64,000 nucleotides of DNA from Sulfitobacter dubius (GTDB lineage: Bacteria > Pseudomonadota > Alphaproteobacteria > Rhodobacterales > Rhodobacteraceae). A program made the translations under genes and the position numbers. The notes under the pieces are model-generated. The model worked only from the letters and a program-made list of their open reading frames with translations, had not been told where the DNA came from and did no database searches. Where the stretch lies: NCBI RefSeq assembly GCF_900113435.1, contig NZ_FOPG01000002.1, positions 124,001 through 188,000 on the forward strand, in the 5' to 3' direction. Positions within the stretch are counted from its first letter, which is position 1. Each line of letters opens with the position of its first letter. Shown here in pieces: positions 34,461-46,136 of this stretch.

Positions 34461-35446
34461 CCCAATACGAAGTGGTTGGCATCGGCAACGCCGTCGTCGA
34501 CGTGATCTCCCATGCCGATGACACTTTCCTTGCCGATAACGGCATCGAAAAGGGCATCATGCAGTTGATCGAACGCGACCGCGCCGAAGACCTCTATACC
34601 GCGATGCAAGACCGGGTGCAGACGCCGGGCGGCTCGGTCGCCAATACCGTCGCTGGCGCGGGCGCGCTGGGCCTCAAGACCGCCTTTATCGGGCGGGTGC
34701 GCGATGATGATCTGGGCCAGTTCTATGCCAAGGCGATGACCGATATCGGGATCGATTTCGTCAACGCCCCCGTGGCCGAGGGGGAGAACCCGACCTCGCG
34801 CTGCATGATCTTCGTCACCCCGGATGGGGAACGGTCGCTGAACACCTATCTCGGCATCTCGACCGGGCTGACCTCGGCCGATGTGCCGCAGGCGGTGACG
34901 GAGAAGGCCAAGCTGATGTTCCTCGAAGGGTATCTCTTCGACCACGAGGCGGGCAAAACCGCCTTTCGCGAGGCCGCGCGCGCGGCGACGGCGGGTGGCG
35001 GCATGGCGGGCATCGCCATCTCCGACCCCTTCTGCGTGGAGCGTCACCGCGACGACTTCCTCGCGCTGATCGAAAACGATCTGGGCTATGTCATCGGCAA
35101 CGAAGCCGAGATTCGCGCCCTTTGGGAGACCGATGACACCGAAGCCGCACTGGCCAAAACCGCTGAGATTTGCCCGCTGGTGGTCTGCACCCGGTCGGGC
35201 GACGGGGTCACGCTGGTACGGGGCGAGGAACGGGTCGACGTGCCGGTCGAAAAAGTCGTGCCGGTAGATGCCACTGGCGCAGGCGACCAATTCGCGGCGG
35301 GCTTCCTCTATGGCCTTGCCACGGGCCGCGATCTCGAGACCTGTGGCCGCATGGGCAATATCTGCGCGGGCGAAGTGATCCGCCACATCGGCCCCCGCCC
35401 CCAGACCGACATCATGGCGCTGTTCAAGGCCGAAGGGTTGGTTTGA
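34457..35446 (+). CDS. Adenosine kinase-like PfkB family sugar kinase
   Basis: The 329-residue protein has both PfkB signatures: GGSVANTVAGAGALGLKTAFIG (N-terminal, split by its first Gly pair) and DATGAGDQFAAGF with catalytic Asp277. The start MTQYEVVGIGNAVVDVISHADD and overall pattern are those of alphaproteobacterial adenosine kinases, which phosphorylate adenosine to AMP. The ATG at 34457 overlaps the nth stop. Adenosine specificity is from family resemblance; another nucleoside or sugar is possible. Confidence 0.87.
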   Translation: MTQYEVVGIGNAVVDVISHADDTFLADNGIEKGIMQLIERDRAEDLYTAMQDRVQTPGGSVANTVAGAGALGLKTAFIGRVRDDDLGQFYAKAMTDIGIDFVNAPVAEGENPTSRCMIFVTPDGERSLNTYLGISTGLTSADVPQAVTEKAKLMFLEGYLFDHEAGKTAFREAARAATAGGGMAGIAISDPFCVERHRDDFLALIENDLGYVIGNEAEIRALWETDDTEAALAKTAEICPLVVCTRSGDGVTLVRGEERVDVPVEKVVPVDATGAGDQFAAGFLYGLATGRDLETCGRMGNICAGEVIRHIGPRPQTDIMALFKAEGLV

Positions 35447-36039
35447 TGATTGAAAGCGGCTTTCACGATGTTCCCCCCGGCAAACTTGCGGTGGTGGTGA
35501 CCCATTTGGAAATGGACGCCAAACCCAGCTTGCGGGACGTTCTGCCGCCCGAGGGTGTGACCTTTCAAAAGGTCACACCGACGCTCGACTGGTTTCGCGA
35601 CATTTTCCGGCGCGTCGGGATGGATTGGCTCTGGTACGGGCGGCTCAAACTGAATGACGCGGCCCTCTCTGCGCTGCTGCAAGACCCGGCGCGAGACTTC
35701 TACACGCTGACCCGCGATGGCAAGGATGAGGCGCTGCTAGAGCTGAACTTCCCCGAAGATGGCAGCTGCGAGCTGGCCTATTTCGGGCTGACCTCGGCGC
35801 TGATCGGCAGCGGCTCGGGGCGGTTTCTGATGAACCAAGCGATCACGCTGGCATGGAAAAAACCAATCAACCGGCTGCACCTGCACACCTGCACCAACGA
35901 CAGCCCGCAGGCGCTTGGCTTTTATATGCGCTCAGGCTTCATCCCCGTCCGCCGTCAAGTCGAGATCGACGACGATCCGCGTCTCACAGGGCTGCTGACG
36001 CGCGATGCGGCGCCGCAAGTGCCACTTATCGAGGTATAA
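35446..36039 (+). CDS. GNAT family N-acetyltransferase
   Basis: The 197-residue protein has a GNAT fold: acetyl-CoA contacts in the central part (LALIGSGSGRFLMNQAI-like stretch near residues 119-135) and the C-terminal LGFYMRSGFIPVRRQVEI. The N-terminus (HDVPPGKLAVVVTHLEM) is a distinct subfamily feature seen in Rhodobacterales-type proteins. Substrate unknown. It starts in the kinase stop codon (TGATG), third gene of nth-adoK-GNAT. Confidence 0.87.
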   Translation: MIESGFHDVPPGKLAVVVTHLEMDAKPSLRDVLPPEGVTFQKVTPTLDWFRDIFRRVGMDWLWYGRLKLNDAALSALLQDPARDFYTLTRDGKDEALLELNFPEDGSCELAYFGLTSALIGSGSGRFLMNQAITLAWKKPINRLHLHTCTNDSPQALGFYMRSGFIPVRRQVEIDDDPRLTGLLTRDAAPQVPLIEV

Positions 36040-36052
36040 GACCGCCGCCGGA

Positions 36053-36535
36053 TCACCGAACCGGCGTGCACTCCGCCCCTTGGAAACAGGCGATCACCTT
36101 GTCGACCATGGCAGGTTTCGGAGAGCCGAAAAGGTCGCCCCCACAGGGGTTGCTTTCCAGTGCATAGGCACCATCCGGTTTGCGTTCGAGAAAGGCCAGA
36201 ACGTCCCCTTCCTCGGCAGAGCCGCACCACGGGCCGAAACACAGGACATTGAGCACCAAGGGCTGGTCAAAGGGCACGTCAAAGCCCTCTTCCGACAGCG
36301 CCTTGCCGCTGATCTGTGCCCGGATCGGCGTCTCTTCGGGCGGGTTGATCCCGATGGTGCCGCCCTTCGGCAGGGCGCTCGCGTCAAAGGTCAGACGCCC
36401 CTGCACCACGACATAGCTTTCCTCGGCCTTAGCCGCCCGTTGATAGGTCGCCTCGACCGAATGGGGCAGGCAACTGAGCGCAAGCGCGGGTAGCGGGGCC
36501 AAGGTGGCGAGGGCGCAGGCGATGATCCGTGTCAT
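36053..36535 (-). CDS. Secreted conserved hypothetical protein, 160 aa
   Basis: A signal peptide is clear ([19 protein letters not shown], cleavage near 19). The mature part holds five or more cysteines ([40 protein letters not shown]), which suggests periplasmic disulfides. No named family was recognised. It overlaps rppH by four bases and is downstream of it, so it is probably co-transcribed. Confidence 0.82.
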   Translation of the reverse strand: MTRIIACALATLAPLPALALSCLPHSVEATYQRAAKAEESYVVVQGRLTFDASALPKGGTIGINPPEETPIRAQISGKALSEEGFDVPFDQPLVLNVLCFGPWCGSAEEGDVLAFLERKPDGAYALESNPCGGDLFGSPKPAMVDKVIACFQGAECTPVR

Positions 36536-37014
36536 AACTTTTCCTCAAACTCTTCAAGAACCGCCGCATAGACCGCACGTTTGAACGGCACGATATTCGC
36601 GACCAGTTGATCTGCGGGCATCCAACGCCATTCCGAGAATTCAGGCTCGGCCGTCTGGATATTGACCTGATCGTCCTGCCCCAGAAAACGCATGAGGAAC
36701 CATTTTTGTTCCTGCCCCCGGTAGCGGCCCTTCCAGATGTTGGGCACCAGTTCATGGGGCAGATCATAGGGCAGCCAGCTTGTCGTCTCGGCTTCGATCC
36801 GCACCAGATCGCGGGGAATGCCGGTCTCTTCCTCCAACTCGCGCAGGGCCGCATCGCGCGCGGCCTCGCCCTTGTCCACGCCGCCTTGGGGCATCTGCCA
36901 TGCGTCCTGATCCCGGTCGCGCCGCTGGCCGACAAAGACCTCGCCCTCGGCATTTACCAGCATCACGCCGACGCAGGGGCGGTAGGGCAGTTTGGCAATC
37001 TCTTCGGGGGTCAT
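36532..37014 (-). CDS. rppH: RNA pyrophosphohydrolase
   Basis: The 160-residue Nudix hydrolase removes pyrophosphate from 5'-triphosphate RNA ends, which starts RNase E-dependent decay. The Nudix box runs from Gly44 to Gly65 ([20 protein letters not shown] then TG), and WQMPQGG precedes it. The start [21 protein letters not shown] has the RppH pattern YRPCVG. First gene of a two-gene operon with the secreted unknown. Confidence 0.95.
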   Translation of the reverse strand: MTPEEIAKLPYRPCVGVMLVNAEGEVFVGQRRDRDQDAWQMPQGGVDKGEAARDAALRELEEETGIPRDLVRIEAETTSWLPYDLPHELVPNIWKGRYRGQEQKWFLMRFLGQDDQVNIQTAEPEFSEWRWMPADQLVANIVPFKRAVYAAVLEEFEEKL

Positions 37015-37096
37015 GAGGGCAGGTCTCCTGAATGGCGTTCACGAGGGAGTTAGCACGACCACGGCGCGGCTCAAAGCGGTCACATTGCGGCTTTGA

Positions 37097-39223
<2,127 letters not shown>

Positions 39224-39302
39224 GTCCTTGGTGCGCGCGCCCTTGCACCCGGCGCGCGCAACCCGCAAAATCACCGCAGCGTCTGCCAGCCCATAGGTGA
39301 TT

Positions 39303-40244
39303 ATGCCCCTCTGCGTCTTCGACATATATGATGACGGCACCACCTCGGTGCCCGAAGATAGCCATCTAACCGGGCCTGCGCGCTACCGTTGGTGGCATTA
39401 CGACATGGCCGATCCGGCGCTGGAACCGTGGCTGGCCGAACATTTGCCGGAGATTCCGGCAGGCGCTCTGCTGCAACCGGAAACCCGACCGCGCTGTGAT
39501 GAGTATGAGGACGGTCTGATCCTCAATCTGCGCGGCATCAACCTGAACGAAGGGCAGCAGGCCGATCAGATGGTCTCAATCCGCATGTGGGTCACGGATG
39601 CGGTGGTGATCACGGTGCGGATGCGCCGGGTCTTTGCCATTGATGAACTGCGGACGCTCGCCACCCAAAACAATGCCCCGCGCCAGCCCTCTGCCTTTTT
39701 GGAGGCGCTGGTCTCAAGGCTGACCGCACGGGTCCAGACCGAGGTTGCCCGGCTGGCGGACCGCACGGCATTCTATGAGACCGATCTCGAAGACCTTAGT
39801 ACCCCGCCGCCCAAAGACCTGCCCGTCACCCGCCGCAGCACGATCAAACTGGAGCGCTACCTCGCCCCGCAGCGTGCGGCACTGGAGCGGTTGGCGCAGT
39901 TGGACCTGCCCTTGGTGCCGGATGTCGATTCGATGAAACTGCGCGAACTGGCCAACCGTACCGCCATCGTGGTGGAGGAGTTGGACGCCCTTCAAGAACG
40001 CATCGTTACCGTCCAAGATGAGCACGACAACCAAGTCGCGCAACGCCAAGCGCGGCATGGCTATGTGCTGTCCATCGCCGCTGCCGTCTTCCTGCCGCTG
40101 GGGTTCCTGACAGGGCTTTTCGGCGTGAACGTGGGCGGGATGCCGGGGGTGGACGACCCGCGCGCCTTCGCGATCCTTTGCCTTGCCATGGTCGGCCTCG
40201 CCGCCATCATGCTGGCCGTGTTGAAATGGCTGCGCTGGCTGTGA
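39303..40244 (+). CDS. zntB: CorA-family transporter, ZntB-like
   Basis: The 313-residue protein has a long cytoplasmic N-terminal region with helices and two C-terminal membrane segments (about 255-275 and 285-310). Between them is the signature LFGVNVGGMPG; the GVN form points to ZntB-type zinc transport rather than GMN-type magnesium uptake. A GTG two codons upstream (39297) is an alternative start. It is a single gene after fadH. Confidence 0.88.
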   Translation: MPLCVFDIYDDGTTSVPEDSHLTGPARYRWWHYDMADPALEPWLAEHLPEIPAGALLQPETRPRCDEYEDGLILNLRGINLNEGQQADQMVSIRMWVTDAVVITVRMRRVFAIDELRTLATQNNAPRQPSAFLEALVSRLTARVQTEVARLADRTAFYETDLEDLSTPPPKDLPVTRRSTIKLERYLAPQRAALERLAQLDLPLVPDVDSMKLRELANRTAIVVEELDALQERIVTVQDEHDNQVAQRQARHGYVLSIAAAVFLPLGFLTGLFGVNVGGMPGVDDPRAFAILCLAMVGLAAIMLAVLKWLRWL

Positions 40245-40388
40245 CGGGCGCGGAAACCGATTGTTCTGCCGTTTCCATGCCATGAACGATCCCCGCAAAG
40301 ACCACGGGACTGTCTTGTCTCTGCCCCGATCCTGCCTGAATTACAGCCCATAGCTGTTCCCAACAAGTTTAATGCGAAGGGACAGGCA

Positions 40389-41294
40389 ATGGACCGCCTT
40401 ACGGAAATGGAAGCGTTTGCCACAGTTGTGGATCAGGGTGGTTTTACCGATGCTGCCAAGAAGATGGGGATCTCGAAATCCGCTGTTTCAAAGCATGTGT
40501 CATCGCTAGAGGCCCGCCTTGGCGCGCGGCTGCTCAACCGCACAACCCGCCGCGTCTCACCTACCGAGATTGGCCTTGCCTACTATGACCGCGCCCGCCG
40601 AGTGCTGAACGACGCAGGCGAAGCCGATGCGCTTGTCACCTCGATGCAATCCGCACCCTCGGGCCTGCTGCGGATTTCGGTGGCAACAGACTTTGGCGTG
40701 AATCATCTATCCCCCGCGCTGTCGGATTTCCTCTCGGATTTCCCTGACATCACAGTGAATATGGTGCTGAACAATCGCTATGTGGAACTGATCTCAGAAG
40801 GCTTCGACATGGCCGTGCGCATCGGAGAGTTGGAGGACAGCACCCTACGCGCGCGCAAGCTGACTGAGACCACCAAACGTATGATCGCCAGCCCGAAGTA
40901 TTTCGAGCAGTATGGCCGCCCGGAAAAGATCGACGATCTGAACAACCACAAGCTGCTGCATTACTCGAACCAATCCTCGGGCAATGTCTGGAAACTGACC
41001 GCGCCTTCGGGGGAAAAGCGGCAGGTCCGTACCGCAGGATGGCTGTCGGTCAATGACGGGCAAAGCCTGCTTAACGCCGCGATTTCGGGGCTGGGCATCG
41101 CCTATTTGCCGAGCTTTCTGTACTCTGAGGCGATGGAAAAAGGCTTGGTAGAAGACGCAATCCCCGAGCTGCCACTTGAGACCCAAGGCATCTATGCCGT
41201 CTATCCCCCGGGCCGGTTCACCCAGCCCAAGGTCCGCGCCTTTATCGATTTTCTGGTGCATGAGTTCGCCGAGAAGGGTCCGACGGACTGGTAA
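40389..41294 (+). CDS. LysR-type transcriptional regulator
   Basis: The 301-residue regulator has an N-terminal winged HTH (MDRLTEMEAFATVVDQGGF, AAKKMGISKSAVSKHVSSLE) and a periplasmic-binding-like effector domain with SGLLRISVATDFGVNHLSP. The sequence is of the AaeR/DmlR-like branch. It is not next to a divergent partner gene, so its target is unclear. GAAGGGACAGGCA precedes the ATG. Confidence 0.9.
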   Translation: MDRLTEMEAFATVVDQGGFTDAAKKMGISKSAVSKHVSSLEARLGARLLNRTTRRVSPTEIGLAYYDRARRVLNDAGEADALVTSMQSAPSGLLRISVATDFGVNHLSPALSDFLSDFPDITVNMVLNNRYVELISEGFDMAVRIGELEDSTLRARKLTETTKRMIASPKYFEQYGRPEKIDDLNNHKLLHYSNQSSGNVWKLTAPSGEKRQVRTAGWLSVNDGQSLLNAAISGLGIAYLPSFLYSEAMEKGLVEDAIPELPLETQGIYAVYPPGRFTQPKVRAFIDFLVHEFAEKGPTDW

Positions 41295-41301
41295 ACGCTC
41301 A

Positions 41302-41331
41302 GGCCCGGAATCAAGCCGCAGGCGCCGGGCC
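41302..41331 (-). repeat. Interspersed stem-loop repeat, copy 1
   Basis: A 30-base element with arms GGCCCGG/CCGGGCC and a 16-base loop starts eight bases after the LysR stop. Its reverse complement recurs at 58281-58310 with one base difference; identity extends one base outside (58280/41332). It may act as a terminator here. Confidence 0.75.
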
Positions 41332-41384
41332 ATCTCCACAAGTCCACCTTTCCTATCCCCCAGCAGCACGCTATCTCTCCCGCC

Positions 41385-42443
41385 ATGAGAAATATGCGCG
41401 AGACCTATGCCCAGCTTGTCGCTGAGGGCAAACTCAAGGCCGATCCGGCCCAAGAAACCGTGATGGCGGAGTTTGACCGCATCCGCGATGCTCTGGCCAA
41501 CCCACCGAAGAAGAGCTTTTTCCGCAAAGCCCCCGAACCGCCCAAGGGCCTGTACCTTTGGGGCGGCGTGGGGCGCGGTAAGTCGATGCTGATGGATATG
41601 TTTGTGGCGCATCTGCCCGACATCCCTGCACGACGGGTGCATTTCCACGCCTTCATGCAAGAAATCCACAACGCCATGCACGAAGTCCGCAAGACCGGGG
41701 TGGATGACGCCATCGCCCCCGTTGCCCGCGACGTGGCCGAGAGCGTGCGCCTGCTTGCTTTCGACGAAATGCAGATCACCGACATCACCGATGCGATGAT
41801 CGTGGGCCGCCTGTTTGAGGCACTCTTCGCCGCTGGGGTCGTGGTCGTGACGACCTCCAACCGCCTGCCCGACGATTTGTATAAAAACGGCATCAACCGC
41901 GAAGTCTTTGTGCCGTTTATCGAGCTGATCAAAGAGCGGATGGTGGTGCATGAATTGGTCAGCCCCACCGACTACCGCCAAGACCGGCTGGCGGGCTCGC
42001 AGGTCTATTTCACCCCAGTGAACGCGGAAAGCCGCGCCGCGATGAATGCGGTTTGGGACGATCTGGCAGGAACAAAGGGCGAGCCGCTGACGTTGCATGT
42101 CAAAGGCCGCGAGGTGGTGATTCCCGCTTTTCACAACGGCATGGCCCGCGCCGGTTTCCACGCGCTTTGCGGACAGCCGCTGGGGGCTGCGGATTACCTT
42201 GCGCTGGCGCAGAATGTGCGTGTGCTACTGCTAGACGATATCCCCAGCCTTGGCCGCTCAAACTTTAACGAAGCAAAGCGTTTCGTCACCCTGATTGATG
42301 CGCTCTACGAAGCGAAAGTCCGGTTGATCTGCTCTGCCGCAGCGGCCCCAGAAATGCTTTATACTGAAGGCGAAGGCACGTTCGAATTTGAACGCACCGC
42401 GTCACGTTTGCGCGAAATGCAAGGTGAGGATTGGGGGCGTTAA
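41385..42443 (+). CDS. zapE: AFG1-like ATPase ZapE
   Basis: The 352-residue AAA-type ATPase has Walker A GGVGRGKS (60-67), Walker B LLAFDEMQ, and the AFG1 landmarks VHFHAFMQEIH and TTSNRLPDDLYKNGI. ZapE/Afg1 proteins act in cell division at the Z ring and in mitochondrial-type membrane protein quality control. Followed by a convergent small membrane protein gene 18 bases away. Confidence 0.93.
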   Translation: MRNMRETYAQLVAEGKLKADPAQETVMAEFDRIRDALANPPKKSFFRKAPEPPKGLYLWGGVGRGKSMLMDMFVAHLPDIPARRVHFHAFMQEIHNAMHEVRKTGVDDAIAPVARDVAESVRLLAFDEMQITDITDAMIVGRLFEALFAAGVVVVTTSNRLPDDLYKNGINREVFVPFIELIKERMVVHELVSPTDYRQDRLAGSQVYFTPVNAESRAAMNAVWDDLAGTKGEPLTLHVKGREVVIPAFHNGMARAGFHALCGQPLGAADYLALAQNVRVLLLDDIPSLGRSNFNEAKRFVTLIDALYEAKVRLICSAAAAPEMLYTEGEGTFEFERTASRLREMQGEDWGR

Positions 42444-42461
42444 CAGCCCACCAATCTTAAA

Positions 42462-42647
42462 TCAGGAATCGCCGACTGACTGCATGTGCAGGTCGTTGCC
42501 CTGTAAGATGGGGTGATAAGGCCGTTCAACCTCATAAAGCCACCACAGGCCGCCCGCGATAATTGCGACACCTATGGCCATGAAGATAAATTGATATTTC
42601 CGTGCATCGTCCTGATCGTGACGCGCCGACTGAATAAAATTGCGCAT
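42462..42647 (-). CDS. Small single-pass membrane protein, 61 aa
   Basis: The 61-residue product has one membrane helix (about 20-39: YQFIFMAIGVAIIAGGLWWLY) with a charged N-terminal segment (ARHDQDDARK) and a short polar tail. A good ribosome site (GAGGTG) lies seven bases before the ATG, so I take it as real. No family recognised. It is downstream of nothing obvious on its strand; folC reads the same way from 44014 with a 95-base gap. Confidence 0.7.
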   Translation of the reverse strand: MRNFIQSARHDQDDARKYQFIFMAIGVAIIAGGLWWLYEVERPYHPILQGNDLHMQSVGDS

Positions 42648-42742
42648 GGGACACCTCGGTCAAATTCGAAAGGGGAGACTTCCTTTCACCAAGATACACC
42701 ATATCTGCATCGCACAGCAGCCGGGCCACCAAATATGGTTAA

Positions 42743-44014
42743 TTAGACGCTTTCCCGCAACACGCTACCGGCAAGGTAGAGTGAGCCACAGATTAACACA
42801 CGTGCATGGGGTTCGCGGGCGATAATCGCCTCCAACGCAGCGGTGACGCTTTCGGCTTCGGCCGTCTCAAACCCTACCTCTCGGGCCGCGTCCGCCGTCG
42901 CTTGGGCGGGCAGAGTTGCCGCTTCTCCGGGGATGGAAACAGCGGTAAGGCTCGCGGCCTCGGCAGCCAAGGGGCGCAGGTACCCGGCGATGTCTTTGGT
43001 GTTCAACATCCCACAGATCAGATGCGTAGGACGTCTGGGCATCTCTGCCAACGCAGCGGCCAAAGCCAGCCCCGCCGCGGGGTTGTGTCCGCCATCCAGC
43101 CAAAGCTCGCCCTCGGGCGCTTTGCCCGCCAGCGGCCCGTCAGACAAACGCTGCATCCGTGCGGGCCATTGTGCCTGAGTTACCGCAGCCTCACAAGCCT
43201 CTGGTCCGATGCCCAAGTGCCGTAGGGCAGCCAACGCGGCACCGGCGTTCAGGATCTGATGCGCACCCAGCAAATTAGGGCGCGGCAGATCAAGTAACCC
43301 GGTCTCATCTTGATAGACCATGCGCCCGGCTTCTGGGCCGACATGCCACTGTTGCCCATAGGCCAAAAGCGGTGCGCCAAGTTTCGCGGCGCGGCCTTCG
43401 ATGACCTCAAGCGCGATCTCTTCCTGCGGGCCAACCACGCAGGGCACCAGCCGCTTGATGATCCCGGCCTTCTCGCCTGCGATCTCTGCCAATGTGTCGC
43501 CTAGATACTGCTGATGATCGACCGAAACGGGTGTGATTACCGTCAACACCGGATCAATGACATTGGTTGCATCCAGCCGCCCGCCAAGCCCGACTTCCAA
43601 TAGCGTGTAATCGGCAGGCACCCGCGAAAAGGCGAGGATCGCGGCACAGGTTGTGATCTCGAAATAGGTGATCTCTTCGCCGTTGTTTGCGGCGTGACAT
43701 TCATCCAGCACAGCAGCCAAATCAGGCTCTGAGATCAACTGCCCCGCCACCCGGATACGCTCGTGAAACCGCGCCAAATGAGGCGAGGTATAGGCATGAA
43801 CTGTCTTGCCAGCTGCCTCTAACCCCGCGCGGATTATGGCTTGTGTCGACCCTTTGCCATTGGTTCCAGCGATATGGATAACCGGCGGCAGGTCGTTTTG
43901 GGGATTGCCCAACGCTTCAAGCAGCCGCCACATCCGGTCCAACGTCAGGTCGATGATTTTGGGGTGCAGCGCCATCATCCGTTCAAGGATGACGTCCGAT
44001 GAAGGCGTGCTCAT
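42743..44014 (-). CDS. folC: Bifunctional folylpolyglutamate/dihydrofolate synthase
   Basis: The 423-residue Mur-ligase-like enzyme adds glutamate to dihydropteroate and to folates. It has the ATP site [13 protein letters not shown] (P-loop 50-56), [29 protein letters not shown] (Mg/ATP contacts) and DGGHNPAAG in the C-terminal domain. The start overlaps the accD stop by four bases, the common accD-folC operon. Confidence 0.96.
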   Translation of the reverse strand: MSTPSSDVILERMMALHPKIIDLTLDRMWRLLEALGNPQNDLPPVIHIAGTNGKGSTQAIIRAGLEAAGKTVHAYTSPHLARFHERIRVAGQLISEPDLAAVLDECHAANNGEEITYFEITTCAAILAFSRVPADYTLLEVGLGGRLDATNVIDPVLTVITPVSVDHQQYLGDTLAEIAGEKAGIIKRLVPCVVGPQEEIALEVIEGRAAKLGAPLLAYGQQWHVGPEAGRMVYQDETGLLDLPRPNLLGAHQILNAGAALAALRHLGIGPEACEAAVTQAQWPARMQRLSDGPLAGKAPEGELWLDGGHNPAAGLALAAALAEMPRRPTHLICGMLNTKDIAGYLRPLAAEAASLTAVSIPGEAATLPAQATADAAREVGFETAEAESVTAALEAIIAREPHARVLICGSLYLAGSVLRESV

Positions 44015-44970
44015 TTCTTTTTGCGCGTTTCGACGGGCAGATCGGCACTGGCCTGAACGGCGGCAGCGGCCTCGGCCACTTCGACCTCTTCAGGGGCGGG
44101 CAGATCGCCCCGCACCGCAGGCGTCAGCCCCATCAACATCCGCGTGATGGTAATTAACTCATCGCGCATTTCCGTCCGCTTGGTCACCCGGTCAAGCATC
44201 CCGTGGTCGAGCAGGTATTCGGCCCGCTGGAAACCCTCGGGCAGCTTTTCGCGGATCGTTTGTTCGATGACGCGCGGGCCAGCAAAACAGATCAACGCGT
44301 TCGGCTCCGCGATATGTACGTCGCCCAGCATCGCATAAGACGCGGTGACGCCGCCCGTGGTCGGATGTGTCAACACGACGATATAAGGCAGCCCGGCCTC
44401 TTTCAGCATCTGCACAGCAACCGTGGTGCGCGGCATCTGCATCAGGCTGAGGATACCTTCTTGCATCCGCGCGCCACCGGCGGCGGAGAACAGGACCAGC
44501 GGGCGTTTCAGCTTCACGGCCTCTTCGGCAGCAGCAATAATCGCATTGCCGACATACATGCCCATGGAACCGCCCATGAAGGAGAAATCCTGCGCACAGG
44601 CAACGATCGGCGTGCGGCCCATTTCGCCTGTGACGACCAGCATGGCTTCATGCTCACCCGTCTGCTTTTGCGCGGCTTTCATCCGATCAGGATAGCGTTT
44701 CTGGTCTTTGAAATGCAGCGGGTCGGGTGTCGGCGCAGGCACCTTCACCTCGCTAAAGATACCACCGTCGAACAGCGCTTTGAACCGCGCACGCGGGCTG
44801 ATGTGCATGTGGTGGCCGCAGTTGGTGCAGACGTTCAAATTGTCCGACAGCTCGCGGTGAAACAGCATGGTGCCGCATTCATTACACTTGGTCCACAGAT
44901 TGTCCGGCGTCTCGCGGCGCGAGAAGATCGAGTTGATTCGCGGGCGGACGTAGTTTGTGATCCAGTTCAT
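44011..44970 (-). CDS. accD: Acetyl-CoA carboxylase carboxyltransferase subunit beta
   Basis: The 319-residue subunit of the fatty-acid-initiating carboxylase forms malonyl-CoA with AccA. A zinc ribbon is made by Cys29, Cys32, Cys48 and Cys51 (KCNECG...CTNCG). The crotonase-like core includes [12 protein letters not shown] and [13 protein letters not shown] Glu/Ala-rich tail ([18 protein letters not shown]) follows the core and may be flexible. Start ATG 44970 ([16 protein letters not shown]) is the family start. Coupled to folC. Confidence 0.96.
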   Translation of the reverse strand: MNWITNYVRPRINSIFSRRETPDNLWTKCNECGTMLFHRELSDNLNVCTNCGHHMHISPRARFKALFDGGIFSEVKVPAPTPDPLHFKDQKRYPDRMKAAQKQTGEHEAMLVVTGEMGRTPIVACAQDFSFMGGSMGMYVGNAIIAAAEEAVKLKRPLVLFSAAGGARMQEGILSLMQMPRTTVAVQMLKEAGLPYIVVLTHPTTGGVTASYAMLGDVHIAEPNALICFAGPRVIEQTIREKLPEGFQRAEYLLDHGMLDRVTKRTEMRDELITITRMLMGLTPAVRGDLPAPEEVEVAEAAAAVQASADLPVETRKKK

Positions 44971-45026
44971 TGGCAGGCCTCTGCTGTGGTTCCGTCCCAG
45001 ATAATCCCCGCACCGGGAAATTGCAA

Positions 45027-45926
45027 TCAGCGGCGTATTGCCAGTCGCGCCGCCAGCCATGAGACCAGCATAAGCGCAAAATCAACCGGCAACCATGTGC
45101 GGATCGCCGCTGCATCATCCATCGAAAAGGGCGTCAGGTACAACGCCAGCCCGGAAAGATCATCCGGCAAAGAGACAATCAAAATGGCTGAGACATTGTT
45201 CCAAAGATGCACGGCAATGGCAGGCCCAAGCGAGCCGGAACGCGCAGTGAGGTCTGCCATCAAAATCCCGAACACCCCAGCCCAAAGCGCCACCATCAGC
45301 GCATTCTCCCCCGCCTCGGCAGGCAGGTAGTGACCAAGAGCGAAAAGCGCCGAGGGCAGCACCATCCAGATCAACGGAGAGTTGAACCGTGCCGCCAGTT
45401 GCTGCTGCACATAGCCGCGAAAGACGATCTCTTCGGCGCTGACCTGCACCAGCACGGCAAGCAGCGACAGCGGCAAGAGCAGCAACCAACGGCTCAAGGG
45501 CAGGTTCGGCGTCAAATCGCCGCCCATGTCCCACGGCGGCAGGATCAGCAACATAGCCCCAAGGGTCAGCATCGCAACAGAGACCGCCCGAAAACTGGGC
45601 CAAAGCCGCCCCGGCACGCCCAAAAGGCTGCTCGCATTGCGCTGGTGCACGATCCGCACCGTCACACCAACGGCCATCGCCATTGTACCGAAGCTGAACA
45701 GCAGCAGATACATCGCCTGCGGCGTGGCGCCTTTCAGCAGGTTGCCGTGCAGCGATGCCGCCGATGTTCCTGCGAAGGCATAGATCGTCTGGAAGTAAAA
45801 CTCGTTCAGCGTGACATAGGCCACCACCGCCACGAACAACCCCAAGAAAAACCGCCAAAGCGCCGATGACGGGCGCGCGGGCGCGACAAATTCCGCATGG
45901 GCGCTGTAATCGGGCCGCCAAGTCAT
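45027..45926 (-). CDS. CPBP family intramembrane metalloprotease (CAAX-type)
   Basis: The 299-residue membrane protein has about eight segments and the Abi/CPBP catalytic motifs: AEEIVFRGY (Glu165, Glu166, Arg170), LGHYLPAE (His199) and AVHLWNNV (His240, Asn243). Family members cleave substrates in the membrane; the bacterial substrate is unknown. It ends 56 bases before accD on the same strand, so co-transcription with accD-folC is possible. Confidence 0.88.
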   Translation of the reverse strand: MTWRPDYSAHAEFVAPARPSSALWRFFLGLFVAVVAYVTLNEFYFQTIYAFAGTSAASLHGNLLKGATPQAMYLLLFSFGTMAMAVGVTVRIVHQRNASSLLGVPGRLWPSFRAVSVAMLTLGAMLLILPPWDMGGDLTPNLPLSRWLLLLPLSLLAVLVQVSAEEIVFRGYVQQQLAARFNSPLIWMVLPSALFALGHYLPAEAGENALMVALWAGVFGILMADLTARSGSLGPAIAVHLWNNVSAILIVSLPDDLSGLALYLTPFSMDDAAAIRTWLPVDFALMLVSWLAARLAIRR

Positions 45927-46136
45927 GAGCGGCGCAGGTCAGATCGGGGGTGGTTCTTGCAGAGCATATGCCGGACCTTCACGCTTGCGGGCGGCTCCAA
46001 CCGGCCGCGTCAGAAGGTCAGAACCTATGCCCTAACACGCTGCAATACAACAGTTCCCCGGCCTCATATGCGCCAAAGCCTTGCAGCACCGCCCCTGCCC
46101 GACTATTCCATTCAAGACGTTTCAAGGAGCCCACCG

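Noticed and set aside
40845-42161. A 438-codon minus-strand frame across the LysR gene and zapE
   Set aside because: It covers two clear genes and the gap between them, has no motif, and has shadow-type composition.
42698-42739. ACCATAT/ATATGGT inverted arms before the small membrane gene
   Set aside because: The arms are only 7 bases, AT-rich and separated by 28 bases, so they are likely by chance.
46068-46136. A leader peptide or longer ilvD start
   Set aside because: The 23 extra codons are in frame with ilvD but hold no run of Leu, Ile or Val codons and no attenuator hairpin; AAGGAG supports the ATG at 46137.
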